From Lachnospiraceae bacterium (GTDB taxonomy: Bacteria > Bacillota > Clostridia > Lachnospirales > Lachnospiraceae), in contig CABJBK010000009.1 of assembly GCA_902363825.1 (NCBI GenBank), positions 1-64,000 of the forward strand: 64,000 bases of DNA, read 5' to 3'. The notes beneath the pieces were generated by a model that saw only the letters and a list, made by a program, of their open reading frames with translations, was not told where the DNA came from and did no database searches. The translations under genes and the position numbers were made by a program. The stretch's first letter is position 1. Every line of letters starts with the position of its first letter. This document shows positions 25,210-33,928 of the stretch, piece after piece.

Positions 25210-25745
25210 TGGAAAAAATAGATGAGATAACATGTCCGGAAGATATTTTTAGCTGGATGGAAGAAAATGTGGAGTATGGCTGGCTGGATACCGAGGGAAA
25301 CAGACATATAAGAGAAATGAAGGATTTCCGAAAGAAGTATCGGACCATGTCTGTGGAAGAAAGCATGAAACAAAAAATAGGAACCTGCATAGAACAGGTC
25401 GCTGTCATGCATTTTCTGCTGGATAAGATACAGATAAAGAGTAAGATGTACTGTTGCAGAATTTACGAACCGGATGATTATGGAAATCTGGAAGAAGACG
25501 AACATATGCATTGCTTTGTGCTGTTTGAAAGAGACGGAAAAATTTATCATCTGGAGCATCCGAATCCGGAAAAGAAGGGAATCTATGAATATGCGACAGA
25601 GGAAGAAGCGTTAAAGACGATCGAAGATTATTATGTCGAATTGCGCGGCGGGAAAAAAAGTCCGACCACACAGTTTTATGAAGTGCCGGCCGGTATCAGT
25701 TTTAAAGAGTTCAATGCGTATATCAACCATCAGAAGGTACAGTAG
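25209..25745 (+). CDS. transglutaminase-like protein
   Basis: A 178-residue protein with a transglutaminase-like core. C60 in GTCIEQVAVMHFLL is placed as nucleophile, H101 in HMHCFVLF as histidine, and a third acidic or polar residue lies in YHLEHPNP. Members of this fold act as proteases, peptide amidases or crosslinkers; there is no signal peptide, so it acts inside the cell. It is coupled to the SseB-like gene. The substrate is unknown. Confidence 0.7.
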   Translation: MEKIDEITCPEDIFSWMEENVEYGWLDTEGNRHIREMKDFRKKYRTMSVEESMKQKIGTCIEQVAVMHFLLDKIQIKSKMYCCRIYEPDDYGNLEEDEHMHCFVLFERDGKIYHLEHPNPEKKGIYEYATEEEALKTIEDYYVELRGGKKSPTTQFYEVPAGISFKEFNAYINHQKVQ

Positions 25746-25853
25746 ATAAATGATAAAAGAGACAGTACAGACAGATGACAAAAAGAGTCGATGAAGATAT
25801 GCAGGAAAAGGAATAAACTTTATTTGAAAATGAAATCCAATGGAGCGATAGCT

Positions 25854-26784
25854 ATGGAGAATAAATTAGGAAAAATCGGACAAAATAGCTTTATGGATAA
25901 TTTTGTTAAAACCGATGACATCTTAAAGGATATGTGTGGGATTATCGAGTCCTCACAAAAAGCTGCATATCAGGCTGTTAATATTGCACTTGTTCAAAGG
26001 AACTGGCTTTTAGGATACCGAATTGCAGAAGAAGAACTTGGTGGACAGGAACGTTCTGAATATGGACTTCAGGTTATCAAGAAATTGTCAAAAGAACTGA
26101 CAAACCGTTATGGTAAAGGATATGACAGAGGTACTCTTTATCGTTGCCTGAAGTTTTACAAGATGTTTCCGGAGATTGTTGCCACACTGGGGCAACAATC
26201 TGGAGCGATACTTTCGTGGAGTCATTATCGAATATTGCTTCAGGTAGAAGATAAAAAAAGCTCGTGACTGGTATGAGAAAGAAGCCGCAGAACAGGCTTG
26301 GAGTGTCCGTACTTTACAGAGGAACATTTCTTCTCAGTATTATTACCGTATGCTGGGGACACAGAAAAAAGAGCTTGGAAAAGGCTATGCTTTTGTTGCA
26401 AGGCAGCATCATATCCATACGGAGAAGCAGGACTATTATATTGACCTTGTGTTTTACAATTACATACTGAAGTGCTTTGTTCTTATTGACCTGAAAACAG
26501 AGAAGATAACGCATCAAGATGTAGGACAGATGGATATGTATATCCGGATGTATGATGAATTAAAACGCAGTGAGGGCGATAATCCGACAATCGGTATTGT
26601 ACTTTGCTCCGATACAGATGATGATATTGCCCGTTATTCTGTTATGCATGGCAATGAACAGTTATTTGCTTCAAAATATAAATTGTATCTGCCGACAAAA
26701 GAAGAACTGAAAGCAGAGATTGAAACTCAAAAGGCAATGTTTTATCTTCAGCAGCAGGATGGCGAAGAACAGAAAATAGAATAG
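25854..26784 (+). pseudogene. YhcG/DUF1016 PDDEXK nuclease gene, frameshifted and internally deleted
   Basis: The N-terminal domain (ALVQRNWLLGYRIAEEELGG, then GRGTLYRCLKFY-like sequence) runs to an A7 tract at 26253-26259, where one extra A shifts the frame and stops it. In the next frame the text continues as ARDWYEKEAAEQAW, then at about 26370 jumps from RMLGTQKKE to LGKGYAFVARQ. About 60 residues present in relatives are missing there. The nuclease end (IDLVFYNYILKCFVLIDLKT) is intact to the TAG at 26784. The gene is dead unless the A-tract is slipped or the junction is an assembly error. Confidence 0.8.
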
Positions 26785-26921
26785 AATTTGTGCAGAATAG
26801 TAAAAGATGCATAGATGATTTTTCACAACAAACATGACATGTAGCTGTCGTGTTTAGAGCGGTATGATCATTCGGTAAGTGAAAAGTATCATAAAAACAG
26901 ACTGGATATAAGGAGAGAATT

Positions 26922-27476
26922 ATGCCAAGACCGAAGAATAAAAAAGATTTGATTACAGCAGCGAATACGGGTTATGAAAAGCTTCTTGCCATGATCGAAA
27001 ACCGGACAGACGCGGAAAAAGAGACGGCGTATGATTTTTCAACGGATGAGAAGAAAAAGGAAGCGCACTGGAGGCGTGATAAAAATCTCAGGGATGTGCT
27101 GATGCATTTAAACGAATGGCACCTTTTGCTTCTGGAGTGGATCAGGAACCGGGAGAACGGAAGCAATAAGCCTTTTTTGATGGAGGGATATAACTGGAAA
27201 ACCTATGGCGACATGAATATGATCTTCTACAGGAGATGTCAGAAGATCACGGAAGAGGAAGCGCTTGCCAGATTTAAGGATTCCCATAAAAAGGTGATGG
27301 AAGCACTTGAGACATTTTCCGAGGAAGAATTATTTACCAATACATTTTATCCGTGGGTCGGTGGCAGCTGTATCGGCAGCTATTTTATCAGCAATACCAG
27401 CAGTCATTATGACTGGGCGATGAAGAAAATGAAAGCGCACAAAAGGAAGATAGAGGAAAACAGAAAAACCAAATAG
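26922..27476 (+). CDS. ClbS/DfsB-family four-helix protein (DUF1706)
   Basis: A 184-residue protein beginning MPRPKNKKDLITAANTGYEK, the usual opening of the ClbS/DfsB family, with DVLMHLNEWHLLLLEWI and SHYDWAMKKMKAHKR. It belongs to the DinB-like four-helix bundles. ClbS inactivates the genotoxin colibactin in producers; most members are of unknown use and may be general electrophile or toxin protection proteins. It starts at ATG 26922 after AAGGAG and stands alone in its transcript. Confidence 0.8.
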   Translation: MPRPKNKKDLITAANTGYEKLLAMIENRTDAEKETAYDFSTDEKKKEAHWRRDKNLRDVLMHLNEWHLLLLEWIRNRENGSNKPFLMEGYNWKTYGDMNMIFYRRCQKITEEEALARFKDSHKKVMEALETFSEEELFTNTFYPWVGGSCIGSYFISNTSSHYDWAMKKMKAHKRKIEENRKTK

Positions 27477-27501
27477 GTCGAAAAGATCTTTAACCGCGAC
27501 G

Positions 27502-27600
27502 GAGAATCCGGCAGCAAGCGTTGACGCGGACAACGAGAAATACATTCAGGAGGCGATCAGTGAGCTCTGTAAAGGGAAAACGCTTCTTGTCATTGCGTTC
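27502..27600 (+). pseudogene. fragment of an ABC transporter ATPase domain
   Basis: Thirty-three codons read ENPAASVDADNEKYIQEAI and then SELCKGKTLLVIAF, the stretch from just after Walker B to just before the H-loop of an exporter-type ABC ATPase. Everything before and after is missing, including the H-loop histidine. It sits 25 bases after the ClbS-like gene. It is a relic of a gene removed by deletion. Confidence 0.7.
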
Positions 27601-27676
27601 TTAAATTCGCATATCTGTCAGTTTCCGTTTTGTGTTATAATGGCAAGGCACGAAATACGAAAGGAGAACGCAGAAC

Positions 27677-28105
27677 ATGAGTATGGAACTGACAGACCGG
27701 ATTCTGCCGGAGGACGAAAAAGCGGTATTTGAGGGACTGCTGGCATTTAATCTGGCGCATCTTGAGGATAAAGAGCCAAGAGATTTGGGTATTTATGAGA
27801 GAGACGGAGAAAATAAGATCGTTGCCGGGATCATTGGCTATACGCATGGAAACTGGCTTATGATCAAGTATCTTTGGGTGAAAGAAGATCTGCGCGGTCA
27901 GGGAACCGGGAAAAAGCTTCTTTGGGAAGCAGAAAAAGAGGCGGAAAAAAGAAACTGCAAATATGTGTTTTTAGATACGTTCAGTTTTCAGGCTCCGGAA
28001 TTTTATAAAAAATACGGATATCAAGAGCAGTTTGCACTGGAGAACTATCCGCTTACAGGAAAGAGATATTATTACACCAAAAGCCTGACGCATGCGGCGG
28101 AATAG
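27677..28105 (+). CDS. GNAT acetyltransferase
   Basis: A 142-residue acetyltransferase with the acetyl-CoA loop LWVKEDLRGQGTGKKLLWEA and the closing APEFYKKYGYQE segment. The start follows AAAGGAG. An extended -10, TGTTATAAT (27633-27641), lies 36 bases upstream. It is followed after ten bases by the amidohydrolase gene. The substrate is unknown. Confidence 0.8.
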   Translation: MSMELTDRILPEDEKAVFEGLLAFNLAHLEDKEPRDLGIYERDGENKIVAGIIGYTHGNWLMIKYLWVKEDLRGQGTGKKLLWEAEKEAEKRNCKYVFLDTFSFQAPEFYKKYGYQEQFALENYPLTGKRYYYTKSLTHAAE

Positions 28106-28115
28106 GGAGTGCATC

Positions 28116-29210
28116 ATGGAGAAAGATCTACTGAATAAAATCATAGCATTACGGAAAAAACTGCATGAAATACCGGAGAGATCCCTTGCGGAAACAAAAA
28201 CGAAGCAGACGCTGATGCAGTTCTTACAGGAGAACACAACACTTTCAATCGTAGACTGTGGAAAATGGTTTTATGCTGTACGGAAAGCGGATGTCGGGGA
28301 CAGGAAGGCACCGGTTGCTTTCCGGGCGGATATGGACGCGGTGTGCGCGAAAGGCGGACAGCCGGGACATTACTGCGGACATGACGGACACAGCAGCATA
28401 CTTGCGGGGCTTGCACTTTACCTTGATAAAGGAAAAACAGAGCTAAACCGGGATGTGTATTTTATCTTTCAGCCCGCGGAAGAAACCGGACAGGGGGCAA
28501 AGCTCTGTCTTCCATTGCTTGAGGAAAAGAAGATCGGCGAAATTTATGGACTTCATAATATTCCGGGCTATCCGAAAAATCATATTCTGATCAAAGAGGG
28601 AACCTTTGCATGCGCATCGACCGGGATTGAGATTCGTATGACCGGGACACCGAGCCATGCGGCTTATCCGGAAGCAGGAAAAAATCCGGGATTTGCGCTT
28701 GCAAAGCTTTTGCTTGAGGTGGAAAAACTTACGGAACAGGTAAATGAGACCAGAGGATTTGTGCGGATGACCCTGATCGGAATGGAGATCGGCAGTGATA
28801 GCTATGGAGTTTCGGCATCGGACGGGGTGCTGCGCTTGACCGTCCGGGGCGAGCGCGAATGTGTATTTGAAGAATATGTTGCCGCAATCAAAGAGCTTGC
28901 AAAAGAGCGGGCAAAGGAAGAAAATCTTACGCTCGCGATCCATGAGATCGAGCGTTTCCCTGCAACAGAAAATCATATGGATTCCGTAAAAAAACTCCGT
29001 GCCTGCGCGGCGAAGCAGGGGCTTCCTGTTACAGAGCTAAAAGAGCCGATGCGCTGGTCGGAAGATTTTGGATATTATTTACAGAAAACAGAGGGAGCAT
29101 TTTTCGGGATCGGAGACGGAGAGGATCATGTCCAGCTGCACACGGAGCAGTATGAATTCCCGGATGAGATCATAGAGACTGCGGTTCGGATGTTTGGGGG
29201 ACTGGTCTGA
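28116..29210 (+). CDS. M20 family amidohydrolase (hippurate hydrolase / aminoacylase-like)
   Basis: A 364-residue metallopeptidase-like amidohydrolase of subfamily M20D. Motifs are FRADMDAV, YCGHDGHSS (metal site), FQPAEETGQGA (catalytic glutamate) and YGLHNIPGYP. The usual HxCGHDxH is here YCGHDGH, so the first histidine is tyrosine, which may alter metal binding. It would split N-acyl or indole-type amides of amino acids. ATG 28116 follows AGGGAG by six bases. It is likely co-transcribed with the acetyltransferase. Confidence 0.8.
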   Translation: MEKDLLNKIIALRKKLHEIPERSLAETKTKQTLMQFLQENTTLSIVDCGKWFYAVRKADVGDRKAPVAFRADMDAVCAKGGQPGHYCGHDGHSSILAGLALYLDKGKTELNRDVYFIFQPAEETGQGAKLCLPLLEEKKIGEIYGLHNIPGYPKNHILIKEGTFACASTGIEIRMTGTPSHAAYPEAGKNPGFALAKLLLEVEKLTEQVNETRGFVRMTLIGMEIGSDSYGVSASDGVLRLTVRGERECVFEEYVAAIKELAKERAKEENLTLAIHEIERFPATENHMDSVKKLRACAAKQGLPVTELKEPMRWSEDFGYYLQKTEGAFFGIGDGEDHVQLHTEQYEFPDEIIETAVRMFGGLV

Positions 29211-29218
29211 TTACTCTG

Positions 29219-29243
29219 AAATTTATGAGTGACTCACAAATTT
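29219..29243 (+). promoter_or_regulatory. dyad operator before PNPOx-like gene
   Basis: AAATTTATGAGT, G, ACTCACAAATTT is an inverted repeat with one mismatch in twelve. The half-site ACTCATAAATTT recurs exactly at 29699-29710, before the HxlR remnant. An HxlR/DUF24-type regulator is a likely binder. Confidence 0.5.
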
Positions 29244-29252
29244 GCTAATATC

Positions 29253-29281
29253 TTGTTTGCGCCAAGCAGATTTCCTATAAT
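29253..29281 (+). promoter_or_regulatory. sigma-A promoter of PNPOx-like gene
   Basis: TTGTTT (29253-29258), 17 bases, perfect TATAAT (29276-29281), directly after the dyad operator. Confidence 0.65.
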
Positions 29282-29323
29282 GAGCTCATCTTAAAACAAA
29301 AGTGAATCAGGAGGGAATCTGAA

Positions 29324-29722
29324 ATGTTAAATGAGAATGTAAAAAAGGTATTAAAAGAGAGTATGTGGGATCTTGCAACCTGTGCAGACAATGAACCGAA
29401 TGTGGTTCCAGTGGCGTTTAAGGATGTGACCGATGACGGAAAGCTGCTGGTCGGAGATGTGTTCCTTGAAACAACATTAAAAAATATAAGAGAAAATGGC
29501 GGAAAAATCGCAATCTCCGCATACAGCGCAGAGAACCTCGAAGGCTATCAGATTAAGGGAACGGCTTCTTATGTGACAGAAGGAGAAGTGGTCGCCACTT
29601 TTAAGGCAATGGTGGAAAAAATGTTTAACGGCGCGGCTACGGCAAAGGGAGCGCCTGTTTTCATTCGTGCATGGCGTAGCCTGTTTTGGAAAATAACCAC
29701 TCATAAATTTCATAGTTACTAA
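29324..29722 (+). pseudogene. pyridoxamine 5'-phosphate oxidase-like flavoprotein, C-terminus replaced
   Basis: The first 110 residues (MWDLATCADNEPNVVPVAFK, then LEGYQIKGTASYVTEGE) match small split-barrel flavin-binding proteins of the PNPOx-like type. After NGAATAKGA near residue 112 the expected final strand is missing, and the frame runs into the promoter of the hxlR remnant, adding 20 unrelated residues (ending HKFHSY). The deletion removed the 3' end of this gene and sequence up to hxlR. The barrel may still fold, so the protein could keep partial function. Confidence 0.65.
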
Positions 29723-29743
29723 AAAAAAGAAGGATTTTCGTAT

Positions 29744-29905
29744 ATGATGAAAGAAAAAGAGGTGAGTGCGTTGTATCAGAAAAAAATGGAAGAAGATATC
29801 CGCTGCCCGTTGGAGTACGGTCTTAGCGTATTCGGAGGAAAGTGGAAATCACGGATCATCTGCGTGCTGGCGGCGAAAAATGGTGTGACAGTGCCTTTTC
29901 TGTGA
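29744..29905 (+). pseudogene. HxlR-family regulator remnant
   Basis: Fifty-three codons from ATG 29744. The text CPLEYGLSVFGGKWKSRIIC is the start of the HxlR (DUF24) winged helix, but the recognition helix and the rest (about 60 residues) are absent, and the frame ends with TVPFL. The sequence then joins the 3'-truncated nitroreductase on the other strand. It cannot bind DNA normally. Confidence 0.75.
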
Positions 29906-29920
29906 CCTTTTAGAAAAATT

Positions 29921-30160
29921 TTAAAATGTCATCTGGCCGTCTGCGCTTTTTGCGTTGAATTCCGGGAGACAGTTCTTTAAAAAGTCGGCTCTTTTGGCTT
30001 CGTCCAACACACAATAGTAGCGTGCGGTCTGGGCATTTTTCCAGGACGGAGCCTGAATGCCCGCATCTACAAGCTGCCGGATCTGGTCTTCGGTGACAGA
30101 CTTGCTGCCATCGAAGGCGCGTACACTTCTTCTGCTTTCTAATAAAGTCTGAAATTCCAT
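29921..30160 (-). pseudogene. nitroreductase-family remnant
   Basis: The minus-strand frame of 79 residues starts with MEFQTLLESRRSVRAF, the FMN-binding opening of nitroreductases, and continues normally to NAKSADG, then stops after QMTF. A full nitroreductase would have about 200 residues or slightly fewer. ATG 30160 follows GGAGG. The gene and the convergent hxlR remnant share one deletion point near 29910. Confidence 0.75.
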
Positions 30161-30184
30161 ATATTTCCTCCATGAACAATAACA

Positions 30185-30200
30185 GTTAGTTTGTACTAAC
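30185..30200 (-). promoter_or_regulatory. inverted repeat before nitroreductase remnant
   Basis: GTTAGT, TTGT, ACTAAC. Short TTAGT/ACTAA dyads of this type are bound by HxlR/DUF24 regulators. It lies 25 bases upstream of the nitroreductase start. Confidence 0.4.
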
Positions 30201-30259
30201 ATCTTATTCCACAGGGAGGAAAAAGTCAATCCCGTATCGGTCGAGCCGGTTATCCAATG

Positions 30260-30279
30260 CTTTAAGATAACTTTAAGAT
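30260..30279 (+). promoter_or_regulatory. OmpR-type direct repeat
   Basis: CTTTAAGAT occurs at 30260-30268 and 30271-30279, an 11-base period. Direct repeats one helical turn apart are typical OmpR/PhoB-family sites. The -10 may be TAGAAT at 30310-30315. The operon encodes such a regulator, so autoregulation is likely. Confidence 0.6.
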
Positions 30280-30340
30280 TCCATTATGCCAGGTTTTAAA
30301 AAGACAGACTAGAATGGCTGGCATAAGGAGGAAAATTACA

Positions 30341-31792
30341 ATGAAAAAAATATGGAAAAAGACAGGAAGAATCGTTTTGGTAGGTGCCCTGGCGTGTGCC
30401 GTTTTGTGGAGTGGAATCAGACACAAAACAGGGGATTATATCGATCGGATGGAGAAAAAATATGATCCGGTCGGAGCGGAGGTTGTGTTAATAGAAAACG
30501 GACAGATTACAGAGGTAAGAGATTATGGATATGCAGATAAGGAAAAGAAAATAAAAACAGATGAAAATACCCGTTTTCGGATTGCATCCATTTCCAAAAC
30601 AATGACTGCATATGCGGTCATGCAGCTGGTGGACGAAGGAAAACTTGATCTGGATGTGCCGGTAAATCAATATTTAAAACAATGGAAAATACCGGATGGA
30701 ACTTATGACGGAGATCAGGTAACGCTCCGTATGCTGATGTCCCATACGGCGGGACTCAGTGGATGTGCGGATGCGGTGAATGAAGATGAGCATGGACTTC
30801 TGGCGGCAGAAAAATTAACACAGGCGGATGTTCATATAAAAACGAAACCGGGGAGCTCTTTTGCCTATTCGGAATTTGCCGGATATGGAATCTGTCAGCT
30901 TGTGATAGAGGATGTTACAGGAGAAAAATTTGAGGATTATATGCAAAAAGAAATATTTAAACCGCTTGGCATGGATCATACCAGCTATGAAAAAACAGGA
31001 GCAATGGCGGTGCCGTATGCAGGTAAGGGAAAACCGATCGCTTGTAATGATGTGGTGTTAAGTGGAGCTGGAGGCGTGATAACGACAGCAACGGATCTGG
31101 CCAAATTCGATATTGCGCTGATGGATTATGCCCGGCGTGGAAATGGCGAGATGTTTTTGGCGCAGAAGAATACGGAAAGTGAGGCCGGAGTATATGGTCT
31201 TGGAATCATTCCGAGAAAATTGAAGGATGGGCGTACCGTTTATGAGCATAATGGCACGTTGACCGGATGGAATGCACAGCTCGTTCTGGAGCCGGAGAGC
31301 CGCTCTGGAATTACAATCGTTACAAATTCGGATAAAGCCTTTTATTTTACTTATGATCTTATGGAAGCATGGGCAGATCATACGCTTGGAGAGCCGGTGG
31401 CAGATCCGCTGTTAAAAAAGCTTGAAAGAATGATTTTATATGCAATAATAGTAGGTGGAATCCTTGATTTTTGTGTTGGAATAACATTATTCCATGGAAT
31501 AAAAAAGAAGCGGCTGATGGAAAGAAAATCTGCAGCAGGAAAAGTGACGGGAGGACTGCTTTCCGCATTTTACTGCGTGGCAGCCTATCTTTTGTTTTAT
31601 ACGGATCTGCCGTTTCGGATCTGTTTTGGAATGGCAGATAATTATCTGTTTACGTTTTTTACACCAGCATTTGCTATTGTACTGGTTGAGGGATTTGTAA
31701 TGATATTACTGCTGGCATTCCGAATGAACCAAAGGAAAGTGAAAGAGAAAGGAAAATGTGCAGAGTATGCCAAAAGTACTGGTGGTAGATGA
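30341..31792 (+). CDS. membrane-anchored serine hydrolase, class C beta-lactamase fold
   Basis: A 483-residue protein. An N-terminal helix (about 9-25) places the catalytic domain outside. The active-site SxxK is S83-I-S-K86. The second motif, normally YxN, reads YSE in FAYSEFAGYG, and EHNGTLTGW gives the third (HxG-like) region. Three or four C-terminal helices follow residue 365. This layout suggests a cell-wall or peptide-modifying enzyme, not a secreted beta-lactamase. ATG 30341 follows AAGGAGG; 30314 is an alternative with no site. It overlaps the response regulator gene. Confidence 0.8.
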   Translation: MKKIWKKTGRIVLVGALACAVLWSGIRHKTGDYIDRMEKKYDPVGAEVVLIENGQITEVRDYGYADKEKKIKTDENTRFRIASISKTMTAYAVMQLVDEGKLDLDVPVNQYLKQWKIPDGTYDGDQVTLRMLMSHTAGLSGCADAVNEDEHGLLAAEKLTQADVHIKTKPGSSFAYSEFAGYGICQLVIEDVTGEKFEDYMQKEIFKPLGMDHTSYEKTGAMAVPYAGKGKPIACNDVVLSGAGGVITTATDLAKFDIALMDYARRGNGEMFLAQKNTESEAGVYGLGIIPRKLKDGRTVYEHNGTLTGWNAQLVLEPESRSGITIVTNSDKAFYFTYDLMEAWADHTLGEPVADPLLKKLERMILYAIIVGGILDFCVGITLFHGIKKKRLMERKSAAGKVTGGLLSAFYCVAAYLLFYTDLPFRICFGMADNYLFTFFTPAFAIVLVEGFVMILLLAFRMNQRKVKEKGKCAEYAKSTGGR

Positions 31793-32453
31793 TGAGACCG
31801 AAATACGACAGATGCTATTAAAATATTTAAAAAGGGAGGGAATTTGTGGAATTGAGTGTGAAAACGGAACTGAGGCGCTGGCGTATTTAAAAGAAAATGC
31901 TGTGGATCTGGTGATCTTAGATATCATGATGGCAGGAATGGACGGGTTTGAAGTTCTAAAACAGATCCGCCAGAGAATGGGAGAAATTCCGGTGATCCTT
32001 TTGAGTGCAAGGCAGGAAGAATATGACAAGGTGCTTGGACTTGGACTGGGAGCGGATGATTATGTGACAAAGCCGTTCAGTCCGGGAGAGATGATGGCAA
32101 GAGTAAAAGTGCAGCTCAGAAAAGGAATGAAAATCGAAAAAAAGGCAGAACGGATACTGGAAGCAGACGGACTTCGCATGGATACAGAGAGCTGCCAGGT
32201 GACAGTAGATGGCAGAGAGGTCGTGCTTGCAGGCAAGGAATTCTGGTTGTTAAAATTTTTTATGGAACATCCGGGACAGGTATTTACCAAGGCACAGATT
32301 TATCATCATGTGTGGGAGGATGGCTACGAGGACGATAATACGGTTATGGTCTACATCAGTAAACTGCGCGAAAAACTGGAAGACAAACCGAATGAGAGAA
32401 TATGGATACAGACGATTCGGGGAATTGGATATCGTTTTGGAGGAAGCAGATGA
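31758..32453 (+). CDS. OmpR/PhoB-family response regulator
   Basis: A 231-residue regulator. The receiver domain has DDE near residue 11, the phosphorylation site D55 in LVILDIMMAG and K105 in VTKPFSP. The winged-helix domain ends with KLREKLEDKPNERIWIQTIR. The start is uncertain between GTG 31758, four bases after AAAGGA, and ATG 31767. It overlaps the serine hydrolase gene by 35 bases and the kinase gene by four. A direct repeat upstream of the operon is a candidate binding site. Confidence 0.9.
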   Translation: MQSMPKVLVVDDETEIRQMLLKYLKREGICGIECENGTEALAYLKENAVDLVILDIMMAGMDGFEVLKQIRQRMGEIPVILLSARQEEYDKVLGLGLGADDYVTKPFSPGEMMARVKVQLRKGMKIEKKAERILEADGLRMDTESCQVTVDGREVVLAGKEFWLLKFFMEHPGQVFTKAQIYHHVWEDGYEDDNTVMVYISKLREKLEDKPNERIWIQTIRGIGYRFGGSR

Positions 32454-33895
32454 AACTGAAGTATAAAATAGGTGGTCTGTTTTTGCTGTCGACCTCCATA
32501 TCAGTTGGTGTGTTCTGCCTGTTTTTTTATTATGTGATCCACATTGGATATTTTGGCGGAATCACCGCAGAGGATATGTTACATGCATTAGAAACAGCGG
32601 GAGACCAGCTGGAGGCAGCAGGCGGTATGGCAGAAGATGAGTCATATCTGACAGATTTTGTGAATGCACTGGATAAACAAAATCATCCGATGCTTTTTGC
32701 GGTAAAATGTGGGGAAGTATGTGGTGCCGGGGCGGATACGCCACAGATCTTTGAGAGGCGTGAACTTTCAGAAGCGGCAAATGGAAGAGGGGAGATTGCA
32801 GGAACATATAAAGTTCGTGTCCTTTCCGGAAATGTGAACGGTCAGGAGTATGATATTGTATGTTATGTAAACTACAATGATTACGAAACCATATCTTATG
32901 CTTTTAATCCGCTGCGAGGAAAAGGCGTACTCGGGAAAATTGCTTTATTCGGAGTAGGAATCACAGTTTTTATCATGATGATACTTTTATGGCTGTTTGG
33001 AAGAAAGCTTGTGCGGCGTGTCACAAATATGTATCAGGTGATGCAGGAATTATCGATGGATCATATGGATGTGCGCATGGAAGAAAAAGGAAATGACGAG
33101 TTGACAGTCATGGCAGAAGGATTCAATTCTATGGCGGAAAAATTAGAAAAACAGTATCAGGAAAAGGCAGAACTGGAACAGAAAAAAAGAGAATTGGTGT
33201 CGATAATTTCGCATGATCTAAGAACTCCTCTCTCCTCGGTTATGGGGTATGCTGAAATGCTTTGTGATGGGATCTATGAGTCGAAAGAGGAGCAAAAACA
33301 GTATGCAGATATTATTCGCAGAAAATCGGTTTATATGGAAAAACTGCTTACAGAACTGCTGGAGTATTCGAGACTTGAAATGGGAACGATGCGGCTGTGC
33401 AGGGAAAAAACCGACTTGACAGAGCTGGTAAGGGAGATACTGATCGAATATTATCCGCAAATTGAAAAAAATGGCTATGAACTGGAACTTAAAATACCGG
33501 AGTATGCGATCTGCGGCGAATGGGATGCACAAAGAATCGGAAGAGTGATTCGAAATCTGATTGAAAACGCCTTAAAATACGGTATGGATGGAAAGAAGCT
33601 GACGGTCTCTGTGAAAAAAGAAGGAGAGCTGGCAGTGTTTGGAATACGGGATTATGGCAGGGGTGTATCCAAAGAAGAACTTCCCTATATGACAGAACTT
33701 TTTTATCGTGGAGACAGTGCAAGAAACAGCAGGGCAGGAGGAATGGGACTCGGCCTTTATATAGCTGAGGAGATCATTGAGAGGCATGGAGGAAAATTTT
33801 GTATAAAAAGTGATAGGGGATGGGGATTTTTGGTAAAAATAATATTGCCATTGACAGAAAAAAGTCTATCCCAGCAGGTGGATTCTGTGGTATGA
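32450..33895 (+). CDS. sensor histidine kinase
   Basis: A 481-residue kinase. Two membrane helices (about 8-30 and 165-187) enclose an extracellular sensor of about 130 residues, then HAMP, HisKA with the phosphorylated histidine near 254 in IISHDLRTPLSSVMGY, and an HATPase domain with NLIENALKYG, DYGRG and MGLGLY boxes. ATG 32450 overlaps the regulator stop as ATGA. With the serine hydrolase first in the operon, the stimulus may be cell-wall stress or a cell-wall drug; that is inference. Confidence 0.92.
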   Translation: MKLKYKIGGLFLLSTSISVGVFCLFFYYVIHIGYFGGITAEDMLHALETAGDQLEAAGGMAEDESYLTDFVNALDKQNHPMLFAVKCGEVCGAGADTPQIFERRELSEAANGRGEIAGTYKVRVLSGNVNGQEYDIVCYVNYNDYETISYAFNPLRGKGVLGKIALFGVGITVFIMMILLWLFGRKLVRRVTNMYQVMQELSMDHMDVRMEEKGNDELTVMAEGFNSMAEKLEKQYQEKAELEQKKRELVSIISHDLRTPLSSVMGYAEMLCDGIYESKEEQKQYADIIRRKSVYMEKLLTELLEYSRLEMGTMRLCREKTDLTELVREILIEYYPQIEKNGYELELKIPEYAICGEWDAQRIGRVIRNLIENALKYGMDGKKLTVSVKKEGELAVFGIRDYGRGVSKEELPYMTELFYRGDSARNSRAGGMGLGLYIAEEIIERHGGKFCIKSDRGWGFLVKIILPLTEKSLSQQVDSVV

Positions 33896-33928
33896 TATGG
33901 TAAAAGTACAGTACATGGGGGAATATGT

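Noticed and set aside
24474..25559. Minus-strand open frame of 361 codons
   Set aside because: It lies opposite three plus-strand genes with clear families and ribosome sites; its translation is Ser/Phe/Ile-rich like a shadow frame.
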